Assembly (NCBI RefSeq): GCF_023035875.1
Contig: NZ_CP075379.1
Span: forward strand, 682,001 to 746,000
Reading direction: 5' to 3'
Source of the DNA: Borrelia puertoricensis
GTDB lineage: Bacteria; Spirochaetota; Spirochaetia; Borreliales; Borreliaceae
DNA length: 64,000 bases
A program made the translations under genes and the position numbers. The notes under the pieces are model-generated. The model made no database searches. It saw nothing but the letters and a program-made list of their open reading frames with translations, and had not been told where the DNA came from. Of the stretch, positions 49,204 to 58,191 are shown piece after piece (position 1 is the first letter of the stretch; every line of letters starts with the position of its first letter).

Positions 49204-50443
49204 TGAGAATTTTAGAAGTAAAAGTATTTTAGATAAAAAACGAGAGATAAAGAGTCTTTTGAAATTGAATCTTTGTGATTTTTTTTATGATTCTGCTGAT
49301 GAAGATTTTCTTTGTCACATGATAGAGAATTATGTTGGTTATTTATCTTTGCCCATTGGCATTGTAAAGAATTTAAAGGTAAATGGCAAGTATTATACTG
49401 TACCTATTGCTACAGAAGAACCCTCAGTTATTGCTGCATTAAATTTGTCAGCTAAGATTCTTGAGCATGCTAATTTAAGTTATTCTGTGGGTGAGGTGTT
49501 AGGAATTGCTCAAATTTATATAAAAACAGATAAAGATTTAAGTGATATGTTTTTTGGTCTTTTTGAAAAGATTGATTTTTGGTCTAAGCCTCTTTTGCAT
49601 AATATGGAACGTAGAGGCGGTGGATTTAGAAAACTTTCAACTAAGTTTATTAAGGAAATTGGTATTCAGAAATTAAATATCTATGTAGATGTTTGTGATG
49701 TTATGGGTTCAAATTTGCTAAATTCAATAGCTGAGAGAGTGGCTCATCATATTACTCTAGAGTTTGGGTATGAGTGTATTTTAAAAATTTTAAGTAATGA
49801 TTCGAATGATTTTGCTATAAAAGCTAATTTTAAATTAAATGTTAATGATTTGCTTAAAGATAATGAAGAATCTTTAGTTTTGGCTAAAAATATTTCACTT
49901 ATTTCTAAGATAGGGTTTTTTGAAGAAGAACGTGCTGTTACTAATAACAAAGGTATTATGAATGGCATAACAGGTTTATGTGTTGCTACACTTAATGATA
50001 CAAGGGCTCTTGAGGCATGCATACATAAATTTGCTTCAAAAAGTGGTATATATTTGCCTCTTAGTAAATTTTATATTTCTGATGAAAATTTGATTGGAGA
50101 GATTGAATTGCCTTTACAGGTTGGTATTAAAGGAGGTTCGGCTGGTTCTCATAAAGCGGCTATATTGAGCTTTAAGATTATGGGTATTGATTGCAAAAAA
50201 GAGTTTATGGGTGTTCTCTCTTGTATTGGTCTTGCAAGTAATTTTGCGGCTCTAAGAGCACTTGCTTTTGATGGAATTCAGCGAGGACATATGAAGTTGC
50301 ATGTTAATAAGATTTTATATTTTCTTGAAAGAGATTATACTATTTCTAGTGATGAGAGAGAAAAAATATTATTTAAAATGAGTGAGAGTGGAATTTATTC
50401 CCTTGATTTTGCTCTTAAAATTTTAGAGGATTTGAGAGCATAG
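49193..50443 (+). CDS. mvaA: Hydroxymethylglutaryl-CoA reductase
   Basis: A 416-residue reductase that forms mevalonate from HMG-CoA. Visible motifs are [12 protein letters not shown], the catalytic Glu in [16 protein letters not shown], the lysine in [18 protein letters not shown], and the catalytic His in GHMKLH, a class II pattern. The start is placed at the ATG at 49193, which overlaps the isomerase stop by 11 bases; the frame opens 8 codons earlier at 49169. It sits second to the isomerase in the cluster, before the mevalonate kinases. Confidence 0.94.
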   Translation: MRLSENFRSKSILDKKREIKSLLKLNLCDFFYDSADEDFLCHMIENYVGYLSLPIGIVKNLKVNGKYYTVPIATEEPSVIAALNLSAKILEHANLSYSVGEVLGIAQIYIKTDKDLSDMFFGLFEKIDFWSKPLLHNMERRGGGFRKLSTKFIKEIGIQKLNIYVDVCDVMGSNLLNSIAERVAHHITLEFGYECILKILSNDSNDFAIKANFKLNVNDLLKDNEESLVLAKNISLISKIGFFEEERAVTNNKGIMNGITGLCVATLNDTRALEACIHKFASKSGIYLPLSKFYISDENLIGEIELPLQVGIKGGSAGSHKAAILSFKIMGIDCKKEFMGVLSCIGLASNFAALRALAFDGIQRGHMKLHVNKILYFLERDYTISSDEREKILFKMSESGIYSLDFALKILEDLRA

Positions 50444-50444
50444 T

Positions 50445-51383
50445 GTGAAGATTAGATGTAAGGTAAATCCTAGTCTGGCATTAATTAAGTATTGGGGAAA
50501 AAGAGATAAATTTTTAAATATTCCAGCTACTTCAAGCATTGCTATAAGTGTTGATAAATTTTATTCAATAAGTGAACTTGAATTGTCATGTAAGGATGAA
50601 ATAATTTTAAATTCACGGGCTGTTGTGTTGAGAGAGAGAGAAATAAATTTTTTTAACTATGCAAGAAAAATCTTAAATAAGCCAAATGTTGGGTTTAGGG
50701 TAATTAGTGAAAATAATTTTCCAACAGCCGCAGGACTTGCAAGTTCAAGCTCTGGTTTTGCATCTATTGCTGCTTGTATTTTAAGATATTTTAATCAATA
50801 TTCTCATCAAAAAGCTTCACAGCTTGCAAGAATAGGTTCAGCATCAGCATCAAGAGCTATTTATGGTGGATTTACCTTTTTAAAGGAAGGTGCAAGGAGT
50901 GCATTTCAGTTGGATAGTTTTAATTGTTTTAGTGATTTATGCATAATATTTGCTATAGTTGATAGCAGGAAAAAAGAGATTTCTTCAAGGGTTGCCATGG
51001 AGATTTGCAAGCAAGAAAAATTTTATTGGAATGCGTGGATTGAATCAAGTCGGAATATATTTAAGGAAGCTTTGTATTTCCTTTTAAAAGGAGATTTTAA
51101 TGGATTTGGCCTTAAAATTGTAAAGAGTTATCAGTGTATGTTTGCTTTAATGTTATCATCTTCCATTATTTATTTTAAGAGTAATACTATAGAATTAATC
51201 AAGTATATTGCCGATCTTAGAAGTAAAGGTATTCCTGTTTTTGAAACAATGGATGCTGGGCCGCAGGTTAAGGTGTTGTGTTTAAAGAAAGATTTGGAAT
51301 TAATTTTGACTAAACTTACTAGCAATTTTAGAGATGTTAATTTTGTTGTTTCAAAAATTGGAAATGGTTTAGAATGGATATAA
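50445..51383 (+). CDS. mvaD: Diphosphomevalonate decarboxylase
   Basis: A 312-residue GHMP-superfamily enzyme that makes isopentenyl diphosphate. Family marks are NPSLALIKYWGKRD at the N-terminus, the ATP-loop FPTAAGLASSSSGFAS, and the catalytic Asp in ETMDAGPQVK. The GTG at 50445 begins one base after the reductase stop. The end overlaps the next kinase gene by 10 bases. All residues expected for activity are present. Confidence 0.94.
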   Translation: MKIRCKVNPSLALIKYWGKRDKFLNIPATSSIAISVDKFYSISELELSCKDEIILNSRAVVLREREINFFNYARKILNKPNVGFRVISENNFPTAAGLASSSSGFASIAACILRYFNQYSHQKASQLARIGSASASRAIYGGFTFLKEGARSAFQLDSFNCFSDLCIIFAIVDSRKKEISSRVAMEICKQEKFYWNAWIESSRNIFKEALYFLLKGDFNGFGLKIVKSYQCMFALMLSSSIIYFKSNTIELIKYIADLRSKGIPVFETMDAGPQVKVLCLKKDLELILTKLTSNFRDVNFVVSKIGNGLEWI

Positions 51384-52315
51384 TTAGTTTTTCAGTACCT
51401 GGTAATTTACTTTTGATGGGTGAATATTTTATTTTGGAAGAAGATGGTTTTGGTCTTGCAGTTGCAATAAAAGAAAGAGCTTATTTTTCTTTTAAACGAA
51501 GTGATACTTGGCGTTTTTTTGCTAAAAAAACCAAAATTGATGATTTTACTTTAATAGAAAATAATGATGATTTTGTTTTTAGGATGTTTAGGTATTTAAA
51601 ACAGAAATATTTTACTAATTTAGAAGATTTTTCCTTTAATGTTTATATTGATACAAGTAATTTTTTTTTAAATAGTGGTGTAAAGAAAGGATTTGGTTCG
51701 AGTGCTGTTGTTGCTGTTGGGATTGTATGTGGAATTTTTTTGATTTTGAATAATGATAATTATTTTGTTAAAGATAAAATTTTTATGTATTGTCTAGAAT
51801 CTTATAGGTATGCTCAAGGATGTATGGGTAGTGGATATGATATTGCTACTAGTCTTTTTGGTGGGGTTATTCAGTTTAAGGGCGGAGATCTTCCTTCGTA
51901 TGAGCGTTTAGAGAATATATGTTTTAATAATTTTTATTTAATGCGAGGTCCTAGTCCAGTTAAAACTACTAGTTCGATTATTAAGTATTATGAACATAAA
52001 AATTCTTTAATGAGTTTTATAAAAGATATTAATATTGTAATGAAAAAAATTATTCTTAATATTAACAATTCTTCTGATTGTTTATTATCTGGTTTGAAAT
52101 TGGCAAAAAATATAGGATTAGACATTGGGGAAAAGATAGGCATTTCTGCTAATTTGCCTTTAAATCTTGCTTATCTTGAAAATGAATGTACTTTAATTAA
52201 GGCTTTGGGTGCTGGAAATGAGACTTTTTTAGTATATGAGCCAAATTTTGAAGTTTTTGAACAATTTAATATTGAACCAATAGAGCTAGATTTAGATGGT
52301 GTTAAATTTCAGTAA
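51374..52315 (+). CDS. Phosphomevalonate kinase
   Basis: A 313-residue GHMP kinase converting 5-phosphomevalonate to the diphosphate. It starts with SVPGNLLLMGEYFIL and has the ATP loop KGFGSSAVVAVG; the block YDIATSLFGGVIQF is typical of phosphomevalonate kinases. Assignment to this step is by elimination and similarity: the decarboxylase and mevalonate kinase are its neighbours. Its stop is directly adjacent to the next ATG. Confidence 0.88.
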   Translation: MDIISFSVPGNLLLMGEYFILEEDGFGLAVAIKERAYFSFKRSDTWRFFAKKTKIDDFTLIENNDDFVFRMFRYLKQKYFTNLEDFSFNVYIDTSNFFLNSGVKKGFGSSAVVAVGIVCGIFLILNNDNYFVKDKIFMYCLESYRYAQGCMGSGYDIATSLFGGVIQFKGGDLPSYERLENICFNNFYLMRGPSPVKTTSSIIKYYEHKNSLMSFIKDINIVMKKIILNINNSSDCLLSGLKLAKNIGLDIGEKIGISANLPLNLAYLENECTLIKALGAGNETFLVYEPNFEVFEQFNIEPIELDLDGVKFQ

Positions 52316-53209
52316 ATGTTTATAATAAAAAAGCCTTCTAAAATACTATTTTTAGGAGAACATAGTGCTGTATATGGTTTTCCAGTGATTGGTGCTACGA
52401 TACCTTTTTATATGTACTTGGTTTATACGTTTTCTGATTCTTGGAAATATTTGGGAGTTCCTTCTTTAAAAATAGACGAGGTAATACATTTTATTAATAA
52501 GAGGTTTAATAAAGTTCGACCTATTGAATTTTTAATATTTTCCCAGATTCCAGTTGGATTGGGTTTTGGTTCTTCTGCTAGTCTTAGTTTATGTTTTGCT
52601 GAATATATTGTAAGTCATGATGAATATCGTACTTATGATAAAATTTTGTTGGCAAGGGAAATTGAAAATATTTTTCATGGAAGATCTTCTGGGATGGATG
52701 TTTTGCTTGTTGAGTTAGATGGAACTTTTTATTTAGAGAGAAAAAATGGGTCTTTCAGTTATCGAAGAATAGCATTTTGTAATTTTTATTTTTTGATTGG
52801 AGCAATCAGAAGGGAATGTACAACAAATAAAATCATATCTGATTTGAATTACAGAATTTCTCTTGATAATAGTCAATTTGAAATTATTGAAAAGCTTGGT
52901 TGTATTGTTAAGAATTCTTATGTTGCTTTTAATAAACGTGATATTCTTTTATTGACGAATAATATTGATATTGCGAATAATTATTTAAATTCTTTGGGTT
53001 TATCTTCAGGTACGCTTGATTATGTAATAGAAAAAGGTAGACAATTTAAGGCTCTTTCTGGCAAATTGAGTGGTGCTGGCAGAGGTGGGGCTTTTATTTT
53101 GCTTTTTCAGGATAAAAATGATGCTAGCTTATGCTTGGAGGAGTTAAGTAAAGATTTAGATAAGAATAATATTAACTTGATTTTTCCACTTAGAATATTC
53201 AAGTGTTAA
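52316..53209 (+). CDS. Mevalonate kinase
   Basis: A 297-residue GHMP kinase that phosphorylates mevalonate. It shows FLGEHSAVYGFPVIG at the N-terminus, the ATP loop VGLGFGSSAS, the block HGRSSGMDVLL with the catalytic Asp, and the C-terminal KLSGAGRGGAFIL. It ends the six-gene mevalonate cluster. The steps run from acetoacetyl-CoA to isopentenyl diphosphate, which feeds undecaprenyl phosphate for wall synthesis. Confidence 0.93.
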   Translation: MFIIKKPSKILFLGEHSAVYGFPVIGATIPFYMYLVYTFSDSWKYLGVPSLKIDEVIHFINKRFNKVRPIEFLIFSQIPVGLGFGSSASLSLCFAEYIVSHDEYRTYDKILLAREIENIFHGRSSGMDVLLVELDGTFYLERKNGSFSYRRIAFCNFYFLIGAIRRECTTNKIISDLNYRISLDNSQFEIIEKLGCIVKNSYVAFNKRDILLLTNNIDIANNYLNSLGLSSGTLDYVIEKGRQFKALSGKLSGAGRGGAFILLFQDKNDASLCLEELSKDLDKNNINLIFPLRIFKC

Positions 53210-53329
53210 ATATATAAAGGCATATACGAAAAACGTTTTGATAAGCTAATAAATTACATGCTGTGTGGTGTTTTTTTAGTAGCTTTATAGAAAACAGCAT
53301 GTTTTAAACCCAATTTAATAAAGTAATTT

Positions 53330-53403
53330 TGGGTTCAGAGGGATTCGAACCCCCGACATCCTGCTTGTAAGGCAGGCGCTCTGACCATCTGAGCTATGAA
53401 CCC
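53330..53403 (-). tRNA. tRNA-Val (anticodon UAC)
   Basis: On the minus strand a full cloverleaf is present: a 7-bp acceptor stem with GGGTTCA pairing with TGAACCC, a D arm, an anticodon stem CCTGC/GCAGG with loop CTTACAA giving anticodon TAC, a variable region ATGTC, and a T arm with GGTTCGAATCC. The discriminator base is A and the 3' CCA is not encoded. The acceptor sequence and anticodon agree with valine. Confidence 0.95.
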
Positions 53404-53455
53404 TTTTGATACTGAAAGACATTATATAAAATAAGTTTGATTTATGTCAATTTAT

Positions 53456-53899
53456 TCAGAATTTTTCTCCGAAAAGAACTACAAATATGTTTTTTTTATC
53501 TTTTGTTCGTAATACATATCCTCCTATTTTACTTGTGTTTTTATTTAAAAGAGCTTCTTTGTGTTTTTTGCTTGTAAGCCAGGCTCCAGTTACATCTTTG
53601 ACATCCATCCCTGCTGCTAAAATTTCTATTATTCTACAAAAGTATTTATCATATTTTTTGACTCTTTGCATTGGAGTTGTGCCAAAGAGTGTATGAGTTA
53701 ATACTTTATTTTCATTAAGATTTATTGCATATTCTTTTGCCACTATTTCAAGAGTTTTATCTATTTCTAGCTTTTCTAAGTGTAGATCATTTCTTAATTG
53801 GTGAATTGATGAATAAAGAAATTCTAAGTCTTCATTTATACCTAAGAGTGTAAATTGACTTGTAAAAATTAAAATAATAGAAATAAAATTTTTTTGCAT
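53456..53899 (-). CDS. CAP-domain (SCP/YkwD-like) secreted protein
   Basis: A 147-residue protein with a signal peptide (about residues 1-19) followed by a CAP domain. Features are the helix IHQLRNDLHL, the KVLTHTLFGTTPMQR region like the histidine loop of the family, and the WLTSKKHKEALLNKNTSKIGGYV block. The function of bacterial CAP proteins is uncertain; they may bind small ligands. The gene lies on the minus strand, divergent from napA with about 70 bases between, and downstream of tRNA-Val only in the sense of map order. Confidence 0.85.
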   Translation of the reverse strand: MQKNFISIILIFTSQFTLLGINEDLEFLYSSIHQLRNDLHLEKLEIDKTLEIVAKEYAINLNENKVLTHTLFGTTPMQRVKKYDKYFCRIIEILAAGMDVKDVTGAWLTSKKHKEALLNKNTSKIGGYVLRTKDKKNIFVVLFGEKF

Positions 53900-53912
53900 A
53901 ATAAGCCTACTT

Positions 53913-53927
53913 ATACTAAAATAGTAT
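53913..53927. promoter_or_regulatory. Palindrome in the gap between the CAP gene and napA
   Basis: ATACTA at 53913-53918 and TAGTAT at 53922-53927 form a perfect inverted repeat around AAA. It lies between two divergent genes, and a possible -10 (TATAAC, 53931-53936) follows on the napA side. The position suits a regulator binding site, such as BosR, although it does not match the direct-repeat BosR box I recall. Confidence 0.35.
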
Positions 53928-53968
53928 CATTATAACATATATTTAATTATTTTAAGTAGGAGAATGAT

Positions 53969-54481
53969 ATGTCAAATCATTTAAATTATTTGAAGGCGGA
54001 TGATTTAGATAAAATAAATTTAAAACTTCAAGAATTATTAGCAGGACTCCATGTTTTTTATGCTAATTTGAGAGGTATTCATTGGAACATAAAAGATGTT
54101 AATTTTTTTGTAATTCATAAAAAAACCGAAAAACTTTATGATTATGTTGCAGAGGTTATCGATATTCTAGCTGAGCGAACTAGAGCACTTGGGTATGATT
54201 CTGAGTTTAGATGTTCTGAATTCATTAAAAAATCATTCATTAATGAAATTAGTTTAGATATCACTTCAAGTTTTGAACCTTCAATTAGAAGTATTGTTTG
54301 TAATCTTAATGACATTCTTAAAAATATGTCTAAGATAAGGTGTTTTGTTGATAGCACATCTGATTATGGAACGGCTAATATTTTGGATGATATTATTGTT
54401 TCTTTTGAAAAGTATTTATGGATGTACAGATCTTTGTTATGTGATTGTGAGTCTTCATGTCATGATAAAGGGTTGGTGTAG
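53969..54481 (+). CDS. napA: Dps/NapA family ferritin-like protein
   Basis: A 170-residue Dps-family protein of the four-helix bundle type. The intersubunit ferroxidase residues are visible: His38 in GIHWN, His50, Asp58 and Glu62. A Cys-rich C-terminal tail (CDCESSC) is not part of the usual Dps core. In Borrelia NapA (BicA) is reported to bind copper and iron, protect against oxidative stress and drive host neutrophil responses. AGGAG precedes the ATG at 53969. It may be regulated by BosR, which is encoded in this same window. Confidence 0.93.
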   Translation: MSNHLNYLKADDLDKINLKLQELLAGLHVFYANLRGIHWNIKDVNFFVIHKKTEKLYDYVAEVIDILAERTRALGYDSEFRCSEFIKKSFINEISLDITSSFEPSIRSIVCNLNDILKNMSKIRCFVDSTSDYGTANILDDIIVSFEKYLWMYRSLLCDCESSCHDKGLV

Positions 54482-54529
54482 TGAAAAACATTAATCTTGT
54501 GCTTTGATGTAAAAAATACTTTTTAATAT

Positions 54530-54558
54530 TTGTTTTGTATGTCTTAATTAAATATAAT
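54530..54558 (+). promoter_or_regulatory. Sigma-70 type promoter for fusA2
   Basis: TTGTTT (54530-54535) and TATAAT (54553-54558) are 17 bases apart. Transcription would start near 54565, giving a leader of about 56 bases that contains the hairpin at 54575-54601. Confidence 0.6.
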
Positions 54559-54574
54559 TATGATTTAATTGAAG

Positions 54575-54601
54575 AAAGCTATAGCTATGATCTATAGCTT
54601 T
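54575..54601 (+). promoter_or_regulatory. Hairpin in the fusA2 leader
   Basis: Arms at 54575-54584 and 54592-54601 are perfect 10-base complements with a 7-base loop. No T run follows, so it is a weak terminator candidate; lying 19 bases before the ATG and 10 before the GAGGG site, it is more likely a leader hairpin of fusA2. It could also protect the napA mRNA 3' end. Confidence 0.45.
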
Positions 54602-54620
54602 TATAGTGTTTGAGGGCTTT

Positions 54621-56630
54621 ATGGAAATTAGAAATATTGGGATTATGGCACATATTGATGCTGGTAAAACTACTACTACAGAAAGAATTATATATTATAC
54701 TGGTAGAACTCATAAGATAGGTGATGTTGATTCTGGCAATACTATTACTGATTGGATGGCACAAGAACAAGATAGGGGTATTACAATTAGCTCTGCTGCT
54801 ATTACTTGCTATTGGAAGAATCATCAGATAAATATTATTGATACTCCTGGGCATGTGGATTTTACAGCTGAGGTTGAAAGATCCCTTCGTGTTCTTGATG
54901 GAGGGATTGTTGTTTTTAGTGCTGTTGATGGAATTCAGGCACAAACCGAAACGGTTTGGAAACAGGCATCAAAGTATGATATTCCAAGACTTGCTTACGT
55001 TAACAAGATGGATCGTGTAGGAGCGAATTTTTTTAAAGTAGTTGAGGACATCAAAAATAAATTTGGCATAGTTCCGATAGTTTTACAAATTCCAATTGGG
55101 AGTGAGAATAATTTTGAAGGAATCATAGATATTATTCGCAATAAAGAATTGTATTTTGAACTTAGGGATGGCAAACCTATTGTGCTTGAGAGTGTGGTTC
55201 GTGAAGAATTTATTGAAAATGTTAAAATTTTCAGGAAAAATTTAATAGATTCTATTAGTAATTTTAGTGACAAAATTACTAAACTTTTTCTTGAAAATTC
55301 TGTTATTGATGATTCACTTATAATTGAAGAGATTAGAAGATGCACTATTAGTGGTTTTATTATTCCTGTTTTGATGGGAACTAGTCTTAAAAATATTGGT
55401 ATAGAACCTTTAATAGATGCAGTTGTGGATTATCTTCCAAGTCCTTTTGAAAAAAAAATTAGTTCTTATTCTTTAAAAACAGATAGAAGTGTATTAATTG
55501 ATCCTAGAGATGAAAAAAGGTTATCTGCACTTGTGTTTAAGGTTCAATATTGTAGTGCAATTGCTGCACATCTTTATTTTATTAGGGTATATTCAGGAGC
55601 ACTTAATTCGTCTAAAAGGGTTGTTAATATTGCTAAAAATAAACGTGAAAAATTTACAAGGATTTTTCGGGTTTTTTCAAATAAAAATGAGCAAATTGAT
55701 GAAGTCAAAGCAGGAGATATTGGTGCAATTATTGGGCTTAAATATTCTACAACGGGAGATACTCTTGTTGAGGAAGGTAATGAGGTTGTGCTTGAGCCTT
55801 TAGTATTTCCAGAACCAGTTGTCTTAATATCTATTGAGCCAGAGAAAGCATCTGATGATGTTAGGCTTAAAGAAGCTCTTGAAATTATTGCTAAAGAAGA
55901 TCCTACTTTTAGTTATAAAGAGAGCAAAGAAACAGGACAATTATTGGTGTCTGGAATGGGAGAACTACATCTTGAGATTATTATTATGAGAATTAGAGAT
56001 GATTTTAAGCTTAATGTTTATACAGGTAAACCCCAAGTAAGCTATAGGGAGAGTTTAAGTTCGACAGTTAATGATATATTTGAGTTTGTTAATATATTTG
56101 CAGGTAAGGAACTGAATTTGAAAATTGGGATGATTGTTAGTCCTTTGGTACGAGGTGAAGGAAATAAAATAGAATTTGAGTGCGATATTGAGCCTTTGTT
56201 TAAGGCTGCGATATTAAGGGGTATAACTTCTTCCTTTTCAAGTGGCATTATTGGATATCCTATTATTGATGCGGGAATTAAGATTATTTCATTGGATTAT
56301 GATAAGTCCAAGGTTAATGAGTCTGTCATTGAGTCAGTATCGGGTTTTGCTTTTAATGAATTTTTTAAAAGGGCAAATCCTATTAAGCTTGAGCCAGTAA
56401 TGATGTTAGACATTAGAACTCCTATTGAGTATACTGGAGAGGTTATTTCTACATTGAATTTTATTGGTGGAATGATTCATTCTATTAGTAACATTGAGGA
56501 TTATGAGATAATTAAAGCCGAAGCGGCTTTTGAAAAACTTTTTGGGTATACTTCTATTTTAAGAAGTGCTACTAAAGGCAGAGGGGTTTTTACCATGGAA
56601 TTTTCATACTTTAAAGAAAAATGTGAGTGA
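54621..56630 (+). CDS. fusA2: Elongation factor G homologue EF-G2
   Basis: A 669-residue translational GTPase of the EF-G family. G motifs are AHIDAGKT at residues 10-17, RGITI, DTPGH and NKMDR. The remaining domains have the usual EF-G order. The ATG at 54621 has GAGGG just before it; a GTG five codons upstream is not needed. Borrelia has two EF-Gs; from memory, work on B. burgdorferi found that this second one acts in ribosome recycling with RRF rather than in translocation. The substitutions that define that function cannot be judged by eye. A terminator overlaps its end. Confidence 0.93.
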   Translation: MEIRNIGIMAHIDAGKTTTTERIIYYTGRTHKIGDVDSGNTITDWMAQEQDRGITISSAAITCYWKNHQINIIDTPGHVDFTAEVERSLRVLDGGIVVFSAVDGIQAQTETVWKQASKYDIPRLAYVNKMDRVGANFFKVVEDIKNKFGIVPIVLQIPIGSENNFEGIIDIIRNKELYFELRDGKPIVLESVVREEFIENVKIFRKNLIDSISNFSDKITKLFLENSVIDDSLIIEEIRRCTISGFIIPVLMGTSLKNIGIEPLIDAVVDYLPSPFEKKISSYSLKTDRSVLIDPRDEKRLSALVFKVQYCSAIAAHLYFIRVYSGALNSSKRVVNIAKNKREKFTRIFRVFSNKNEQIDEVKAGDIGAIIGLKYSTTGDTLVEEGNEVVLEPLVFPEPVVLISIEPEKASDDVRLKEALEIIAKEDPTFSYKESKETGQLLVSGMGELHLEIIIMRIRDDFKLNVYTGKPQVSYRESLSSTVNDIFEFVNIFAGKELNLKIGMIVSPLVRGEGNKIEFECDIEPLFKAAILRGITSSFSSGIIGYPIIDAGIKIISLDYDKSKVNESVIESVSGFAFNEFFKRANPIKLEPVMMLDIRTPIEYTGEVISTLNFIGGMIHSISNIEDYEIIKAEAAFEKLFGYTSILRSATKGRGVFTMEFSYFKEKCE

Positions 56631-56644
56631 TCATTTTTCTTTAA
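56611..56644 (+). terminator. Terminator of fusA2
   Basis: Positions 56611-56623 and 56632-56644 are a perfect 13-bp inverted repeat with an 8-base loop that contains the fusA2 stop codon. The left arm is the last codons of the gene and the right arm is T-rich. Confidence 0.75.
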
Positions 56645-56922
56645 ATATTTGTAAGTCAATTTATGCACAAGTTTATGTCTTTAAATTATAAGGTACATGT
56701 TTGTTTGATATTTTATTTTTTTCTATTTTTTTTGAAGTTTTAGCAGTTATGTCTTTTTTTTATGAGCTTTAAAATTTGTATTTTAATATTTTGTTGAATT
56801 ATTTCAATTATTAAAAAATATTTTTTTTGTCTTGTAAGTGCTACTAGAATATTATGGTAATTTTTTGATATTATGTCTTATTATTAATATTTTTTTATTT
56901 TAAAAATAAAGGAGGTTTTGTT
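56645..56922. other. AT-rich intergenic region before the ROK regulator
   Basis: This 278-base gap has no open frame with a credible start. Long T and A runs dominate. A TTGTCT (56827-56832) and TATTAT (56850-56855), 17 bases apart, are a possible promoter for the downstream regulator. Nothing else is recognisable. Confidence 0.5.
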
Positions 56923-58131
56923 ATGCAGGGTGAGAACATGGTTTCAATTAGAGGTGGTAATAGAAAAAAAATACTCCTTAGCTTAAAGAATATGCAATAT
57001 TCAAGGACAGATTTGGCACGTAAATTATCATTGACAAATGCGGCTGTGACGATTCTTACTAATCATATGATCAAGGAGAATATTTTAGTTGAAGTTGGTT
57101 CAAAGGAATCAGGAATCAAAAAGCATGGACGAAAAGAAATACTTCTTGATATTAATAAAGATTTTGCATATTCGATGGGAGTAATTATTTCAAGTAATTA
57201 TTTTCAAATAGGAATTGCAAACCTTAAATGTGAGGTTTTAATAAGTGAGACTTATTCTTTTGAACCACCAGTTAGCGCTTATGAGATCTTGGAAAAAATT
57301 AAAGATCATATGATTGAAATTATCTGGAAACATAATTTTTCAAGGGATAAATTTATTGGGTTGGGATTTAGTATTACTGGTATAATTAAGGATAAGGAAT
57401 CTGGCATTGTTAATGATAGTCATGGTGCATGGATTGAGAAAGATGTGCCTGTTAAGGCTATATTAGAAGAATATTTTTCGCTTACAGTGTATCTTGAGAG
57501 TTATGTTAAAAATCTTTCTCTTGCTGAATTTATGGGTAAGAATGTAGATAACATCATGTTTTTCGATTATACAGATACCGCTGAGCTTTCTATTTGGTCT
57601 GGTGGTAATGTTTATGCTGGATTTAATAATAAATCTGGTATGGTTAGTCATATGGTAATTGATTATGGAGGAGAGAAAAATTGTCCTACATGTGGAAATA
57701 AGGGGTGTGTTAATATGTTGATATCTAATTTTGCACTTCAGCGTTTGATTTCAAAAGAGTTTATGAATGGAGAAATTCCTGAGCTTTATGACAAGTATGA
57801 GAGTAGGCTTAAAAAAGTTACGATATATGACATTTTTGCTCTTCATGATAAATATGAGTTTATACATAGAATAATGGAAAATACGGTAAAATACTTGGCA
57901 ATAGTTATTATTAATATTCAAAGGGTTCTTGATTTTAATTATTTAGTGCTTTATGGACAAAGTTTTAAACTTAAGAGTTTTTTTGATTTATTAAAAAAAG
58001 AGATAAAAAGGTTGAATAAAGAGAGCATAATATTAAAGCTTAGTTCTCTAGATACTGAAGTATCTGTTGTTGGACCTGCTTCTAGTGTTATATTCAATAA
58101 ATTCTATTTGACTGGAGGAGATATTGATTAA
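56923..58131 (+). CDS. ROK-family transcriptional regulator (XylR/NagC-like)
   Basis: A 402-residue regulator. The N-terminal 75 residues form a winged helix-turn-helix with SRTDLARKLSLTNAAVTILTNHM. The rest is a ROK domain with the zinc motif CPTCGNKGC (Cys254, Cys257, Cys262). The ATP-phosphate-binding DxGGTK is missing (SMGVIISSNYF), so it probably senses a sugar ligand without kinase activity. An AAAGGAGG site seven bases before the ATG is the best in the region. Which sugar and which genes it controls cannot be told from the sequence. Confidence 0.88.
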   Translation: MQGENMVSIRGGNRKKILLSLKNMQYSRTDLARKLSLTNAAVTILTNHMIKENILVEVGSKESGIKKHGRKEILLDINKDFAYSMGVIISSNYFQIGIANLKCEVLISETYSFEPPVSAYEILEKIKDHMIEIIWKHNFSRDKFIGLGFSITGIIKDKESGIVNDSHGAWIEKDVPVKAILEEYFSLTVYLESYVKNLSLAEFMGKNVDNIMFFDYTDTAELSIWSGGNVYAGFNNKSGMVSHMVIDYGGEKNCPTCGNKGCVNMLISNFALQRLISKEFMNGEIPELYDKYESRLKKVTIYDIFALHDKYEFIHRIMENTVKYLAIVIINIQRVLDFNYLVLYGQSFKLKSFFDLLKKEIKRLNKESIILKLSSLDTEVSVVGPASSVIFNKFYLTGGDID

Positions 58132-58191
58132 TATTTCCTTTTTTTGTATTGTATATTTTGTGGGATTTTTTACAAATGAAGGTGATTTTTA

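Noticed and set aside
53256..53302. 9-bp inverted repeat between the last mevalonate gene and tRNA-Val
   Set aside because: The loop is about 29 bases and no T run follows, so a terminator call is weak.
54995..55345. 116-codon minus-strand open frame inside fusA2
   Set aside because: It mirrors the codon bias of EF-G on the other strand and lacks any recognisable protein features.
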